Shown in pieces: positions 54,860 to 63,735 of a stretch of 64,000 nt of DNA (its first letter is position 1; the number at the start of each line of letters is the position of its first letter). Source of the DNA: Calditrichota bacterium (GTDB lineage: Bacteria; Calditrichota; Calditrichia; Calditrichales; Calditrichaceae); NCBI GenBank assembly GCA_024278755.1, contig JAJRSO010000035.1:1-64000 (forward strand). Direction: 5' to 3'. The notes under the pieces are model-generated. The model was given only the letters and a program-made list of their open reading frames with translations. It searched no databases and had not been told where the DNA came from. The position numbers and the translations under genes are program-made.

Positions 54860-56332
54860 TTATAAACCAGCCGATAAAACTGCTTTTATATAAATTGATT
54901 TATCTATTAATTCCGCTGCCGCCGGTTTTAAATAGGTCATTACCAGGTCGGGATACAAACCGGTCACCAGGGTAATCAGCGCCAAAATAGACATAGCCAC
55001 CAGCGCAGATTTAGGAACATATTGAACCTTTGCGCCATCGTGCGGGGCCTTAAAATAAAGCCTTCCGACCACACGCAAATAATACACTGCTTCGATGATA
55101 CTGCCAAACAGAGCCAGGGTCGCAACAGCGATAAATCCATGGCTAATGGTTTCCGATAAAATAATAAACTTCGACCAGAACCCACTCAGAGGCGGCAAGC
55201 CCAAAATGGCAAACGCGCCAAAGGCAAAAAAGAAACTGAGCAGCGGTTTAACCCGGCCCATTCCGTCCATATCTTCTATGTTTTTACTACCGGAATAGAA
55301 TACAAGATAACCGGCAGAAAGGAAAAGCAGGGGTTTAATCATGGCATGGTTAAACATCTGAAACAGGCCGCCTTCCACACCCCGAGTTGTCGCCAGCCCG
55401 AGCGCGATAAGCACCAATCCCATTTGCCCAATGGACGAAAAGGCCAGCATTCGTTTGAGCTGTTTTTGACGAATGGCCGACATTTCGGCTATTAATAGCG
55501 TTATGATTCCGGCAATGAGAATAAAATGGAAAATGCCCTGAAAACTAAAGATGGTATAAATTAAACGCGCTAAGGCATATACTCCGGCCTTGACCACGAT
55601 ACCGCCAAAGGCCGCGCCGATTGGTGTTGGCGCCTGCGAATATGCATCGGGCGCCCAGCCGTTTAGAGGGAACATTTCCGCTTCGATTCCAAATCCGGTT
55701 ATTAAAAGGATTAAGGCCATAATCGCAATACGCGGATCTACATCTTTTAAACGAACGGCAATTTGCGCCATATTTAGCGTTCCGGTTGTGGCATAAATCA
55801 GGGCAATCCCCAAAAGAATAAATGTAGAGGCCATGCTTCCGATAAGCAGATATTTAAAGGCTGCTTCCGCACCGTCCCGGTCGCGCAGAAAGGCGGTTAA
55901 AGCATAGGATGAAATACTGGTAATTTCCAGAAAAACAAACAGATTAAAAATATCCCCGGTAAGTACCATTCCGGTGGCGCCTGCCGTAAGCAGTAAAAAG
56001 AGCATATGGTATTTTTCATTGGGCTCTTCTTCCACAAAACGGATATTGTAAACGGCAACCACAAAACCAACGAGAGAAATAATCAAAGCCAGTACATTTC
56101 CCAACGGGCCAATGGTCAAATTGATTCCCAGAGGCGGCGCCCAGGCGGCAATAATCACAATAACCGGTTTCACCATCGAATGCGGCAACAGCATAACCGT
56201 TTCGTACAAGTTAAAACCAATTATCAGAACTGGAACATATTTAACCAGGCCTTTGGAAATACGCGCCAGCGGTGGTATTAAAAAAGCCGCGAACAGGGGT
56301 AAGGCAATCATTAATACAGGGTCAAGATACAT
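54860..56332 (-). CDS. MrpD-like antiporter subunit (MbxH type)
   Basis: The protein has 490 residues, the normal MrpD/MnhD length. Conserved residues are in LFVFLEITSISSYALTAFL, PLNGWAPDAYSQAPTPIGA, GGIVVKAGVYALARLI and MLAFSSIGQMGLVLIALG. It carries proton or sodium channels in the membrane arm. Two MrpD copies next to each other are typical of Mbx, whereas Mbh has one; this supports the Mbx-like assignment. Confidence 0.92.
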   Translation of the reverse strand: MYLDPVLMIALPLFAAFLIPPLARISKGLVKYVPVLIIGFNLYETVMLLPHSMVKPVIVIIAAWAPPLGINLTIGPLGNVLALIISLVGFVVAVYNIRFVEEEPNEKYHMLFLLLTAGATGMVLTGDIFNLFVFLEITSISSYALTAFLRDRDGAEAAFKYLLIGSMASTFILLGIALIYATTGTLNMAQIAVRLKDVDPRIAIMALILLITGFGIEAEMFPLNGWAPDAYSQAPTPIGAAFGGIVVKAGVYALARLIYTIFSFQGIFHFILIAGIITLLIAEMSAIRQKQLKRMLAFSSIGQMGLVLIALGLATTRGVEGGLFQMFNHAMIKPLLFLSAGYLVFYSGSKNIEDMDGMGRVKPLLSFFFAFGAFAILGLPPLSGFWSKFIILSETISHGFIAVATLALFGSIIEAVYYLRVVGRLYFKAPHDGAKVQYVPKSALVAMSILALITLVTGLYPDLVMTYLKPAAAELIDKSIYIKAVLSAGL

Positions 56333-56448
56333 CTATTTTTCCTTTTATTTTCAGGCAGAGCGTTCAATTAAAATTCCATTTTTTCGATAACACAGTTTTT
56401 CATACAAGATACAAGTATGTATCGAAATACGGAGAAATGTTTAAACCG

Positions 56449-56790
56449 CTACCATTTTAATTCCCGGATTTTGTTGATGTTTAATGTTTTATGGTGGTCA
56501 TAAATTCGAATTACAATGGATAGTGCCAAAGCCGTTACAGCCACACCAATTACAATAGCGGTAAGCACCAGAGCCTGTGGCACCGGATCCACCATATCGC
56601 CGGCAGTCAGGGTCGGATTAGAAAATATTGGCGCTGTCTTGTCCTTAACATAGCCCAGAGAAACGAGTAATATATTCACACCACTATCGATAAGCGTCAA
56701 ACCTAAAACAATTTTAATCATATTCTTTTTTACCAGTACCGCGTAGATACCGATTAAAATCAAACTAATTGCCGCAACATAGTAAATCAT
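56449..56790 (-). CDS. MrpC/NuoK-like subunit (MbxG type)
   Basis: The protein has 113 residues and three membrane helices. Typical NuoK/MrpC sequence includes IGIYAVLVKKNMIKIVLGLTLIDSG in two parts and VDPVPQALVLTAIVIGVAVTALAL, with the buried Glu/Asp partly replaced. It helps to form the ion path next to MrpD. Confidence 0.93.
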   Translation of the reverse strand: MIYYVAAISLILIGIYAVLVKKNMIKIVLGLTLIDSGVNILLVSLGYVKDKTAPIFSNPTLTAGDMVDPVPQALVLTAIVIGVAVTALALSIVIRIYDHHKTLNINKIRELKW

Positions 56791-56811
56791 TTTTTCCCTT
56801 TAAAATTTTTA

Positions 56812-56895
56812 TTCCAACCTTCCTTTAAAAGGAGGGCAGTAGGTTGTGCCAAATCAAAAACACCCCCATAGTCCCCCTTTGATCAGGGGGAAACA
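56812..56895. repeat. CCTCC/GGGGG-type intergenic hairpin repeat
   Basis: CCTTCCTTTAAAAGGAGGG is followed by AGTAGGTTG and then CCCCCTTTGATCAGGGGG. This has the same general layout as 49014-49096, inside the operon between the MrpB- and MrpC-like genes. Confidence 0.5.
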
Positions 56896-56898
56896 ATG

Positions 56899-57585
56899 TT
56901 ATTTAACCGTCTGTAACATGGTATCCAGCAGGGCTGTAAGCTCGGCGCCTACCTTAAAACCCACGGCCACATAAATCAACGGAATCACGCCTGCGCTAAA
57001 CAGTGTATTTGCCGTGCCGAGCGGTAAAATGTTGGCCAGAAAACTGGAACCGTATGCCAATCCGAGTAAACCGATAATTACAAACACCGAGCCTGCCGAC
57101 GATTCTACTCTTGATAAGATAACATGGTTTACATGATAAGTTCGGTAAGACATAAACATCAGTAAAAAGCCGGATGCAATTATGGCGCCGCCCTGAAATC
57201 CGCCGCCGGGCGTCAGATGGCCGTGAATAAATACATAAGCGCCCAGAATAATAATAAGCGGAAAAAGAATCCGCGCTCCGGTTTTAACAATGACACTGGC
57301 ATTCTGACGCGCCCGTTCGGTGGGCCGTTTACTATATAATAAGGCGCCCATTCCGGTAGCGGCCAAAAACAAAACAGTCACTTCGCCCAGGGTGTCAAAT
57401 CCCCTGTAATTCACAACAATGGAGGTCACTAAATTCGCTGCCCCGGTTTGCTGCAATCCGTCCTGTAAGTATTTTAAACCGACCCCTTCCAACACTCTTA
57501 CCACACCAAAGGGAACCAGTAAAAACGTGGAAAGCAGATAATATCCTATAAATCCTAAAAATAACACGGCTATTGCTTTTCTCAT
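56899..57585 (-). CDS. MrpB-like subunit with MbhE-like N-terminus (MbhE-MbhF fusion)
   Basis: The protein has 228 residues. Residues 1-90 resemble MbhE (ANLVTSIVVNYRGFDTLGEVTVLFLAATG), and the rest MrpB/MbhF (AYVFIHGHLTPGGGFQGGAIIASGFLLMFM in two parts). In Mbh complexes these are separate genes. Its ATG overlaps the stop of the MbhD-like gene by four bases (translational coupling). It is part of the Mrp module that links ion transport to the redox arm. Confidence 0.88.
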   Translation of the reverse strand: MRKAIAVLFLGFIGYYLLSTFLLVPFGVVRVLEGVGLKYLQDGLQQTGAANLVTSIVVNYRGFDTLGEVTVLFLAATGMGALLYSKRPTERARQNASVIVKTGARILFPLIIILGAYVFIHGHLTPGGGFQGGAIIASGFLLMFMSYRTYHVNHVILSRVESSAGSVFVIIGLLGLAYGSSFLANILPLGTANTLFSAGVIPLIYVAVGFKVGAELTALLDTMLQTVK

Positions 57586-57821
57586 TCTTCCATTCTCCCG
57601 GTTCTGCGGATGGTAATCATAAAAATAATTGTAGAAAGACCGACGCCAATTGCGGCTTCGGTTAGGGCTACATCCGGCGCTTGCAATAAATAAAAATAAA
57701 TGGACGCAATCAGACTGACAACCGAACCGGAAATCACCGCGGCAACCAAATCTTTACTGCGAACCGTATTAAGAGCGCCGGCAATTAAAATAACGGTTAA
57801 TATGATAAGTAAAATATCCAT
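57582..57821 (-). CDS. MbhD/MrpB'-like subunit (DUF4040)
   Basis: The protein has 79 residues with about three short helices. The family segment SLIASIYFYLLQAPDVALTEAAIGVGLST in two parts contains the conserved APDVALTEAA. It corresponds to the last part of MrpA in multi-subunit Na+/H+ antiporters. Stop and start codons overlap both neighbours. Confidence 0.9.
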   Translation of the reverse strand: MDILLIILTVILIAGALNTVRSKDLVAAVISGSVVSLIASIYFYLLQAPDVALTEAAIGVGLSTIIFMITIRRTGRMEE

Positions 57822-58177
57822 CAGGCCGCCTCTTCTTTTTCTTCTGATTCCTGTACTGCTTTTTTATAGGCGTCGATATCCTTTTTCTGCCACATCTTAA
57901 TGCCAATACGATAACTTCCCCGGGCCAAAGCATGCGAACTGATAGGATTGGAAAGTAAAATAAACAACGAAATAATCAGTGTTTTTAAAAACCATTCCGG
58001 ATTTATCAGGCCAACTCCCATAATGGTGCCGACAGCACCAAGGGTGGTCGCCTTAGTACCGGCCTGCATCCGGTTATATACATCCGGCATACGTAAAATA
58101 CCCAGAGCGCCTAACAAAAGAAACAGAACGCCAAAACTTGTTAACACATATCCCGTATAATGCAAAGCGTCCAGCAT
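57821..58177 (-). CDS. MrpG-like subunit
   Basis: The protein has 118 residues with three helices. The MrpG motif GILRMPDVYNRMQAGTKATTLG is complete. A charged C-terminal tail (KKDIDAYKKAVQESEEKEE) extends into the cytoplasm. Start and stop overlap the neighbours by one base. Confidence 0.93.
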   Translation of the reverse strand: MLDALHYTGYVLTSFGVLFLLLGALGILRMPDVYNRMQAGTKATTLGAVGTIMGVGLINPEWFLKTLIISLFILLSNPISSHALARGSYRIGIKMWQKKDIDAYKKAVQESEEKEEAA

Positions 58178-58425
58178 TAAAGCCCCCCTTCCAGATAACG
58201 GGCAATAGTCAGTACCCCGACAAACCCCAGCACACCGTAAATAAGGGCAACGTCAATATAGATATAACGATGAAAAAACAGACCGAGCAGTACCAGCAGC
58301 GCTGTAGAAATAGTAGTCAGCGTATCCAGCGCGACAACGCGATCAGAAGTGGTAGGCCCCAGAATAAAGCGCACGGCTGCTAAAACAAGAGCCAAACCGA
58401 TAACGCCGAAAAATATATAAATCAT
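58177..58425 (-). CDS. MrpF-like subunit
   Basis: The protein has 82 residues and three helices, with the MrpF features RFILGPTTSDRVVALDTLTT and IYIDVALIYGVLGFVG. The ATG overlaps the MrpE stop by four bases. Confidence 0.93.
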   Translation of the reverse strand: MIYIFFGVIGLALVLAAVRFILGPTTSDRVVALDTLTTISTALLVLLGLFFHRYIYIDVALIYGVLGFVGVLTIARYLEGGL

Positions 58426-58910
58426 TCAAAAATCTCCTTAATGTATTTTTCGAACACAGCAGAGATTTCCCCAAACGTTTCCTGGGGATTTGTTGTGGTA
58501 ACATTTATCCAGTGAATGTAGAGTTTGTCTTCAATGACGTCTACCGTCAATGTGCCCGGCGTTAAGGTGATGGAATTGGCCAGCGCCAGTTTGGCAATAT
58601 TGGATTTAAGCTTGGTGGGCACTTCTACAATACCCGGGTCAATAGGCATTTTCGGACTAAGTACGCGTTTTGCCACATCCATATTGGCCTTAATCATTTC
58701 CCAAACAAACACAAACAGATAGCGGACTGTAAATACAATTTTCCGAAAAGACAGATTACTTAAACCACCTTCTGAAAATTGTTTTCCGGTATAGAACGCC
58801 ATAATAAATGCTACAACCGCACCGACTATCAACTCGTCGGTTTGCAGCGAGGTAGTAAAGGCTACCCAAAAAATAAAAAACACTAAAAAACTGTAAATAT
58901 ACCTGGACAT
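58422..58910 (-). CDS. MrpE-like subunit, first gene of the Mrp/Mbx-like operon
   Basis: The protein has 162 residues from the ATG at 58910 (MSRYIYSFLVFFIFWVAFTT). The frame extends to an ATG at 58967 but the extra part is charged and does not fit the family. MrpE features are TDELIVGAVVAFIMAFY, VFVWEMIKANMDVAKRVL, ANSITLTPGTLTVDV and YIHWINVTT. This is the first gene, so the operon promoter should lie in the AT-rich region after 58911. Confidence 0.9.
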   Translation of the reverse strand: MSRYIYSFLVFFIFWVAFTTSLQTDELIVGAVVAFIMAFYTGKQFSEGGLSNLSFRKIVFTVRYLFVFVWEMIKANMDVAKRVLSPKMPIDPGIVEVPTKLKSNIAKLALANSITLTPGTLTVDVIEDKLYIHWINVTTTNPQETFGEISAVFEKYIKEIFE

Positions 58911-59410
58911 CGTTTTTCCCGTTTCTTGTAATATCCTGCGCCATTTTGCAACAATTGTGCCGGACATTAAACACGATACAACTCCTTAATATTAAAGAAA
59001 TTAGTACTTGCATATTTTTAAATTCTAAATTTTAGATTCTAAATTTGTGAATTGTATCTTATTGTTTTTCTTTAAAATGGGGTGTTTTTTATATTTAAGA
59101 AATATAAACAGAATTATCATCAATAGGCAGCAGATATAAGCATATTTAATGGATTTTTTAATTATTTTTATGAAAACGGCTAAATATTGATAGATATCCG
59201 AGGGCATGTCCTAAATATTTCATCTATAAACCGCAGAATAAATCCCATAAATTGCAATAAATCGCAAAACTATTTTCATTTTTAGTAATTGTATGAATTA
59301 TTCAGCAGAGAAGAAAACGAATAGAATAATAAAACACCTTTATAAAACGAAATTCGAACCGTTTGGATAAGCAAGATAAAATACAAAATAATTTGCAGGC
59401 CATGTTCATT
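58911..59410. other. AT-rich gene-free stretch upstream of the Mrp/Mbx-like operon
   Basis: No coding frame is supported in these 500 bases. It should contain the promoter of the 14-gene cluster on the minus strand; no clear -35/-10 pair or operator could be picked out by eye. Confidence 0.5.
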
Positions 59411-59485
59411 AAAAAACGCTTCCATCGCCTAAACAAAAAAACAGGTTCAACCTAATCAAAAATAATCGATTAAACGATGGAAGCG
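59411..59485 (-). terminator. Terminator of the dehydrogenase gene with a large loop
   Basis: CGCTTCCATCG (59417-59427) and CGATGGAAGCG (59475-59485) form a perfect 11-pair stem around 47 bases. On the minus strand it is followed by six T residues. It starts 23 bases after the stop of the GLFV dehydrogenase gene. Confidence 0.7.
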
Positions 59486-59507
59486 GCCCTTCTTCCTTTT
59501 AATCACC

Positions 59508-60815
59508 TTATCCCAAATCCTGCCAGTTCATCTGCACCAGCGACCGGATGATTTTTTCTCCGCGGTGTCCGTAAATGGGATTATCCTGCAAAGACAGTTC
59601 ATCGGCCAGACGCACGGCCACATCAACGGGAGATTGATTGTTTTGCTGTGCGTCATTTAAAACTTTCAGCGTCGTGCGAAAAATCGAATGTTCCCATTCG
59701 CGATCCAGGTGACGGGTAAAAAAGGGATCGTTGTCGATATAACCGGATTGTTCGTCGGCGCAATTGACAATGCCCATGCGGTTAGTAAGGAAATCCGGTA
59801 CAAAAGTTACGCCCGTTTCCATAAGCGCTTTGCCATCCCGCTGCGCGTTTTCCAACTGGTTGTTGGCCGCACCACAGATAATTTTAGCTTTAATATTTGG
59901 TATGGTCTGGGGATTCAATACAGCTCCGGTCGCGCAGGGCGCCACAATATCGCACGCTTCAAACAGAATGGAAGCATCGTCGGTGTTCACCGTCCGCGCT
60001 TCGAGGTTACGGTCAGCAAATTTGTTTTTCACCTGCTCTACCAATCTGGCGTCGATATCCGCTGCAATAATTTTCTTTACATTTTTTTCAAACAAAAAAC
60101 CAATTAACGGTTCGGCCACGTGTCCCATTCCCTGCACGGCTACGATCTTCCCTTTTAGCGTTCCCATTTTCAGGAAATTCAGAGCCGCTTCCATTCCGGA
60201 AACAACGCCTAACGCGGTGGGCGCCGAGGGGTTTCCGCTGCCACCCAATTGTTCCGGAATGCAGGTGGTAAAACGGGTTTGCGAAAAAATATGGGCCATA
60301 TCTTCCACACTGGTGCCCACATCTTCGGCCGTTACATAACAGCCACGGATGGAAGTCATTAATTTACCAAAATCCGTATACACGGTTTCCCGCAATTGGG
60401 GATCCATTTTGTCATATTTAGGATTATGGGCCATCACCGCTTTACCGCCGCCCCACCACAATCCTGCCAACGCATTTTTACGAGTCATTCCTTTGGCCAA
60501 ACGCAGGCCGTCCCGAAGATAATCTTCCATAGAATCATATTGCCAAAAACGCACCCCGCCGGCCGCCTGTCCGCGATTGGTACGGTGGACAAATGCCCCC
60601 TGCAAAACATCATACGCGCTGCTGATTTGGAAAAAAGCGCCCTCGTGTTCCATAAAATCACGTTTGTCATTTTGTATAAAATCGGCCAGCTCCTGCAAAG
60701 CGGGATGCGAAGGTTTTACGGTTTTTGTTTCTTTTTCATATACAAAATAGAAACGGTTAATTTTTTCATTTTTTAAAAACTGTAGAAATTCCTGCGGATT
60801 CATTTTGAGTAACAT
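59508..60815 (-). CDS. Glu/Leu/Phe/Val-family dehydrogenase
   Basis: The protein has 435 residues, longer than leucine dehydrogenases (about 365). The N-terminal domain has GGVRFWQYDSMEDYLRDGLR, LAKGMTRKNALAGLWWGGGKAV with two catalytic Lys, and YVTAEDVGTSVEDM. The NAD(P) domain has VAVQGMGHVAEPLIGFL and AADIDARLVEQ. The GGGKAV form points to leucine/phenylalanine-type amino acid dehydrogenases that reversibly deaminate branched-chain or aromatic amino acids. A GGAAGAG ribosome site precedes the ATG. It seems to be a single gene. Confidence 0.9.
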   Translation of the reverse strand: MLLKMNPQEFLQFLKNEKINRFYFVYEKETKTVKPSHPALQELADFIQNDKRDFMEHEGAFFQISSAYDVLQGAFVHRTNRGQAAGGVRFWQYDSMEDYLRDGLRLAKGMTRKNALAGLWWGGGKAVMAHNPKYDKMDPQLRETVYTDFGKLMTSIRGCYVTAEDVGTSVEDMAHIFSQTRFTTCIPEQLGGSGNPSAPTALGVVSGMEAALNFLKMGTLKGKIVAVQGMGHVAEPLIGFLFEKNVKKIIAADIDARLVEQVKNKFADRNLEARTVNTDDASILFEACDIVAPCATGAVLNPQTIPNIKAKIICGAANNQLENAQRDGKALMETGVTFVPDFLTNRMGIVNCADEQSGYIDNDPFFTRHLDREWEHSIFRTTLKVLNDAQQNNQSPVDVAVRLADELSLQDNPIYGHRGEKIIRSLVQMNWQDLG

Positions 60816-60852
60816 AACTCTTCCTTTTTCTGCTTAATACGTTTAAAAATAA

Positions 60853-60945
60853 AAAATAACAAAAATCAAAATACAAATCCCAAATAAATCACAAATTACT
60901 GACAAGTTCCAAATTGAACGATTAAATTATCACCATTTGAGTAAA
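60853..60945. repeat. 93-base direct repeat, copy 1
   Basis: The block is identical to 61332-61424 except for one base (ATTACT versus ATTACA). It is rich in A and composed of units such as CAAAATACAAATCCCAAAT, without coding potential. Confidence 0.85.
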
Positions 60946-61331
60946 TAGAGTCCGTTTATAAAGTCAGAAAATGGTCTATGAGGCTCTCAGGATTCTAATC
61001 TCCCTTTTCCCGATTCCCGGGACTTTTCCCTCCCTGAAATCAGGGAGGGTGTCCCGAGTTTTGGGACGGGTGGGTTAGGATGATAATGTTTACAAATTTT
61101 GCTGTATTTTTATTTTAAAGCAATACGGCACACTTTATGGACAGGCACTAAATAGGCATTTAAAATTTATGTTCTTGTTTCATTGTGATTTAATTGTTTA
61201 TTAATATTTGTATTTTGGAATTTTATATCATTAGTGTCCTGTTAAATTTGAAAAATTTGTTCCGTTAATGAGCCCCCCCCTCCCTTGAAGCGTCAAGGGA
61301 GGAGAAACAGGGGTGGGTTTTGAACCAATAG

Positions 61332-61424
61332 AAAATAACAAAAATCAAAATACAAATCCCAAATAAATCACAAATTACAGACAAGTTCCAAATTGAACGA
61401 TTAAATTATCACCATTTGAGTAAA
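61332..61424. repeat. 93-base direct repeat, copy 2
   Basis: The second copy of the block at 60853-60945, in the same orientation and 479 bases away. Similar but much less conserved text (AATAACAAATAAATTCCAAC) occurs near 50380. Confidence 0.85.
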
Positions 61425-61508
61425 AAGGCATTTAAAATTCAAACTCTAACATTCAACATTTATAATTAAAAGCCTTATTTCTCTCGGTGTTCTCCGTGGC
61501 AAAAGATA

Positions 61509-62033
61509 TCACCATTTATCAAAATGCACGCGCGCTTCTTTATATCGGTTGACCGGAATGGTTTTTACCGCCGGATGGCCGAGCAGTACCAGAGAAACCG
61601 GAACAATCGTTTCCGGCAGTTCGAATAACTCCTTCATTGCCTGCTTGCGCTCTTCCCGCGGATGAATACCAACCCACACGGCGCCCAGTCCGATTTCGTG
61701 CGCGGCCAGTAAAATGTTCTGTGTAGCCGCAGCGCAATTCAACGCATTGTACTCGACCGACGGTTCTATTTGCAGATCGCCGCAAACCAAAACACCGGCC
61801 TGCGCCTGCCGGGCCATTTCCGCATAGGGATGCACCTGCGGAATTTTATCCAGGATTCCCCGTTTGGAAATGACTACAAAATGCCAAGATTGAAAATTCC
61901 TGGCCGAAGGCGCCTGCATGGCCGCTTTTAGCAAAGCCTGTAAATCGTTTCCGGACACTGTCTTTTCCGTAAAAGAACGCACGCTGCGCCGGGTAAAAAT
62001 AGCTTTTAGCGTTTCCAGAATAGTTCCTTTCAT
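61509..62033 (-). CDS. Nitroreductase-family flavoprotein
   Basis: The protein has 174 residues from the ATG at 62033 (MKGTILETLKAIFTRRSVR); an earlier in-frame ATG adds five residues. The FMN-binding TRRSVRSFTEKTV, QAPSARNFQSWHFVVI, and the C-terminal GLGAVWVGIHPREERKQAM are typical. It would use NAD(P)H to reduce nitro compounds, quinones or flavins; the physiological substrate is unknown. Confidence 0.88.
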   Translation of the reverse strand: MKGTILETLKAIFTRRSVRSFTEKTVSGNDLQALLKAAMQAPSARNFQSWHFVVISKRGILDKIPQVHPYAEMARQAQAGVLVCGDLQIEPSVEYNALNCAAATQNILLAAHEIGLGAVWVGIHPREERKQAMKELFELPETIVPVSLVLLGHPAVKTIPVNRYKEARVHFDKW

Positions 62034-62517
62034 AAAAATAAAACACAAAGATAAGAGTTTTTAGATTTAAAAAAAACCGGGGAATAAAAAAACAGCAAAC
62101 ACACATCCATCCTAAATAAATCTTAAAAATCCTGTGCATACGATTATAGCACATTCTCCCTGGCACAGGGTATTGCAGCTTCTAACGAAAACGAAAATTT
62201 CGCTAACCTTAGCCAGGGAAATCTAAAAACAAGGCTCTATTTTGTGATCCTTTCTTTGGACATTGCGTTCAAAGCGTTTAGTTCTTTATTCCGCAACAGC
62301 CATTTTTATTCACACCGCGAGGCGGATTTGCCTGCCGCGAAGGAGGAAAACAACTTACAACCAGATGTTATTTTACAAGTAAATAAATATTTTGCTTATT
62401 TAAAATCGGCCTTACAAATAAGAATCATACGGCCGAATAAAATTAGATAATCCTGTCCCCCCAAAAAATAACAACCTTTATCCTGAATTTTCGTATTTTT
62501 TCGGGTATTCATTTTAA
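62034..62517. other. Divergent gene-free stretch
   Basis: Separates the nitroreductase gene from the phosphatase gene, which point away from each other. A 68-codon frame (62244-62450) has no family resemblance and no ribosome site. Promoters for both genes should be here. Confidence 0.5.
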
Positions 62518-63621
62518 ATGGCGGAAGAAATGGCGCAAAAACAAAAAATGGGCAAGACCCTGCGCGATGATCTTAGACAGGGCGGATTCTTTAAAAATCT
62601 TAAAAAAGAATTTAAGGAACTGGAGTCTTTTTATTTGGATGATGAGCGGCGAGCCCTATTGAAACATATGGGCTGGTTCCGGCGCACGTTTAAATCGATG
62701 ATTTGGCTTTTTAAAAGCCTCTTCTTTCATTTAACAACCGTACGCCGCATTCTGCTGATGGTCGCCGTTATTTTATTTTTCGGTATCAGCGCCCGGATTA
62801 GCGGCGCTGACGTCCAGCTCCAGCGCAACGGTTCCATCGTCAGCCTGTTTATCTTCCTCTTTATCCTGATGCTGGAATTAAAAGATAAACTGCTGGCAAA
62901 AAACGAGCTTCGCGCCGGTCGCGCCGTGCAGGAGGCCCTGATGCCCGAAGAGCAACCCCTGTTTTCCGGCTGGCAGCTTTTTTTGTTCAGCCGGCCGGCC
63001 AACGATGTGGGCGGTGATTTGGTTGATTTTTTTACCGTCGATGAAAACCAGACCGATATTACCCTTTGTGACGTAGCCGGAAAGGGATTGCCCGCGGCGC
63101 TCTTTGCGGCTAAAATGCAGTCCTCCCTGCGGGCCATTGCCGCCGATTATTCTTCCATTACAAAGCTTTCCGCTAAAATAAACGAAATCTTTTGCAGAGA
63201 CGGCATTTCCAGCCGTTTTGCATCCCTGCTGTACTTACGGCTGCAAAGAAATTCCGGGACGGTACGCCTGATGAATGCCGGCCACTTGCCTCCGTTGCTC
63301 GTGGGGTCCGCGCACATCAAAGAATTGCCGAAAGGCGATCCGGCTATCGGACTAAAGAAGGGAATCCGTTATAAAGAGCAGTCCGTTTCACTGAATCCGG
63401 GCGAATTTCTGCTGCTTTATTCCGACGGACTGACCGAAGCCCGCGATGAGAATGGAACCTTTTACGGAGACGAACGACTCACCGCTCTGCTCAAACGGAA
63501 TCACGGTAATTCCGCTCGGCAAATAGCGCGCGAAATTTTACATTCGGTAAAACTGTTTACGGGCGATGCGCCTAAAACCGACGATCTCTCCTTTGTAATT
63601 TTAAAACGCATACTGGAATAA
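62518..63621 (+). CDS. Membrane-anchored SpoIIE/RsbU-type PP2C phosphatase
   Basis: The protein has 367 residues. A basic N-terminal segment is followed by two membrane helices (ILLMVAVILFFGISARI and IVSLFIFLFILMLEL) and then a PP2C-type SpoIIE domain from about 140. Metal-binding motifs are SRPANDVGGDLVDFF, DVAGKGLPAALFAAKM, MNAGHLPPLLV and LLLYSDGLTEARD, and the end DDLSFVIL. Such phosphatases dephosphorylate anti-sigma-factor antagonists (partner switching). No partner gene is visible in the window. Confidence 0.92.
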   Translation: MAEEMAQKQKMGKTLRDDLRQGGFFKNLKKEFKELESFYLDDERRALLKHMGWFRRTFKSMIWLFKSLFFHLTTVRRILLMVAVILFFGISARISGADVQLQRNGSIVSLFIFLFILMLELKDKLLAKNELRAGRAVQEALMPEEQPLFSGWQLFLFSRPANDVGGDLVDFFTVDENQTDITLCDVAGKGLPAALFAAKMQSSLRAIAADYSSITKLSAKINEIFCRDGISSRFASLLYLRLQRNSGTVRLMNAGHLPPLLVGSAHIKELPKGDPAIGLKKGIRYKEQSVSLNPGEFLLLYSDGLTEARDENGTFYGDERLTALLKRNHGNSARQIAREILHSVKLFTGDAPKTDDLSFVILKRILE

Positions 63622-63735
63622 TACTTGCATTAAAGCTGCTTTAAATTAGATTAAGCGGAAACTAAAAATACTTTTACAGCGTTGTTTAATCCGTTATTTT
63701 CAATGCATTGTGTCATCAATTTTATGAGGAATAAA

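Larger units (their letters stand above)
60816..61508. other. Gene-free stretch made mostly of repeats
   Basis: About 690 bases with no supported gene. They contain a 93-base direct repeat (60853-60945 and 61332-61424) and two GC-rich hairpins between the copies: 61027-61070 (CCCTCCCTGAAATCAGGGAGGG) and 61266-61315 (CTCCCTTGAAGCGTCAAGGGAG core). Confidence 0.6.

Noticed and set aside
60853-61424. Direct repeats as ends of an insertion sequence
   Set aside because: There is no transposase frame, no terminal inverted repeat and no target duplication; only 386 bases of non-coding DNA lie between the copies.
62244-62450. 68-codon frame between nitroreductase and phosphatase genes
   Set aside because: No ribosome site, no family resemblance, low-complexity AT-rich context.
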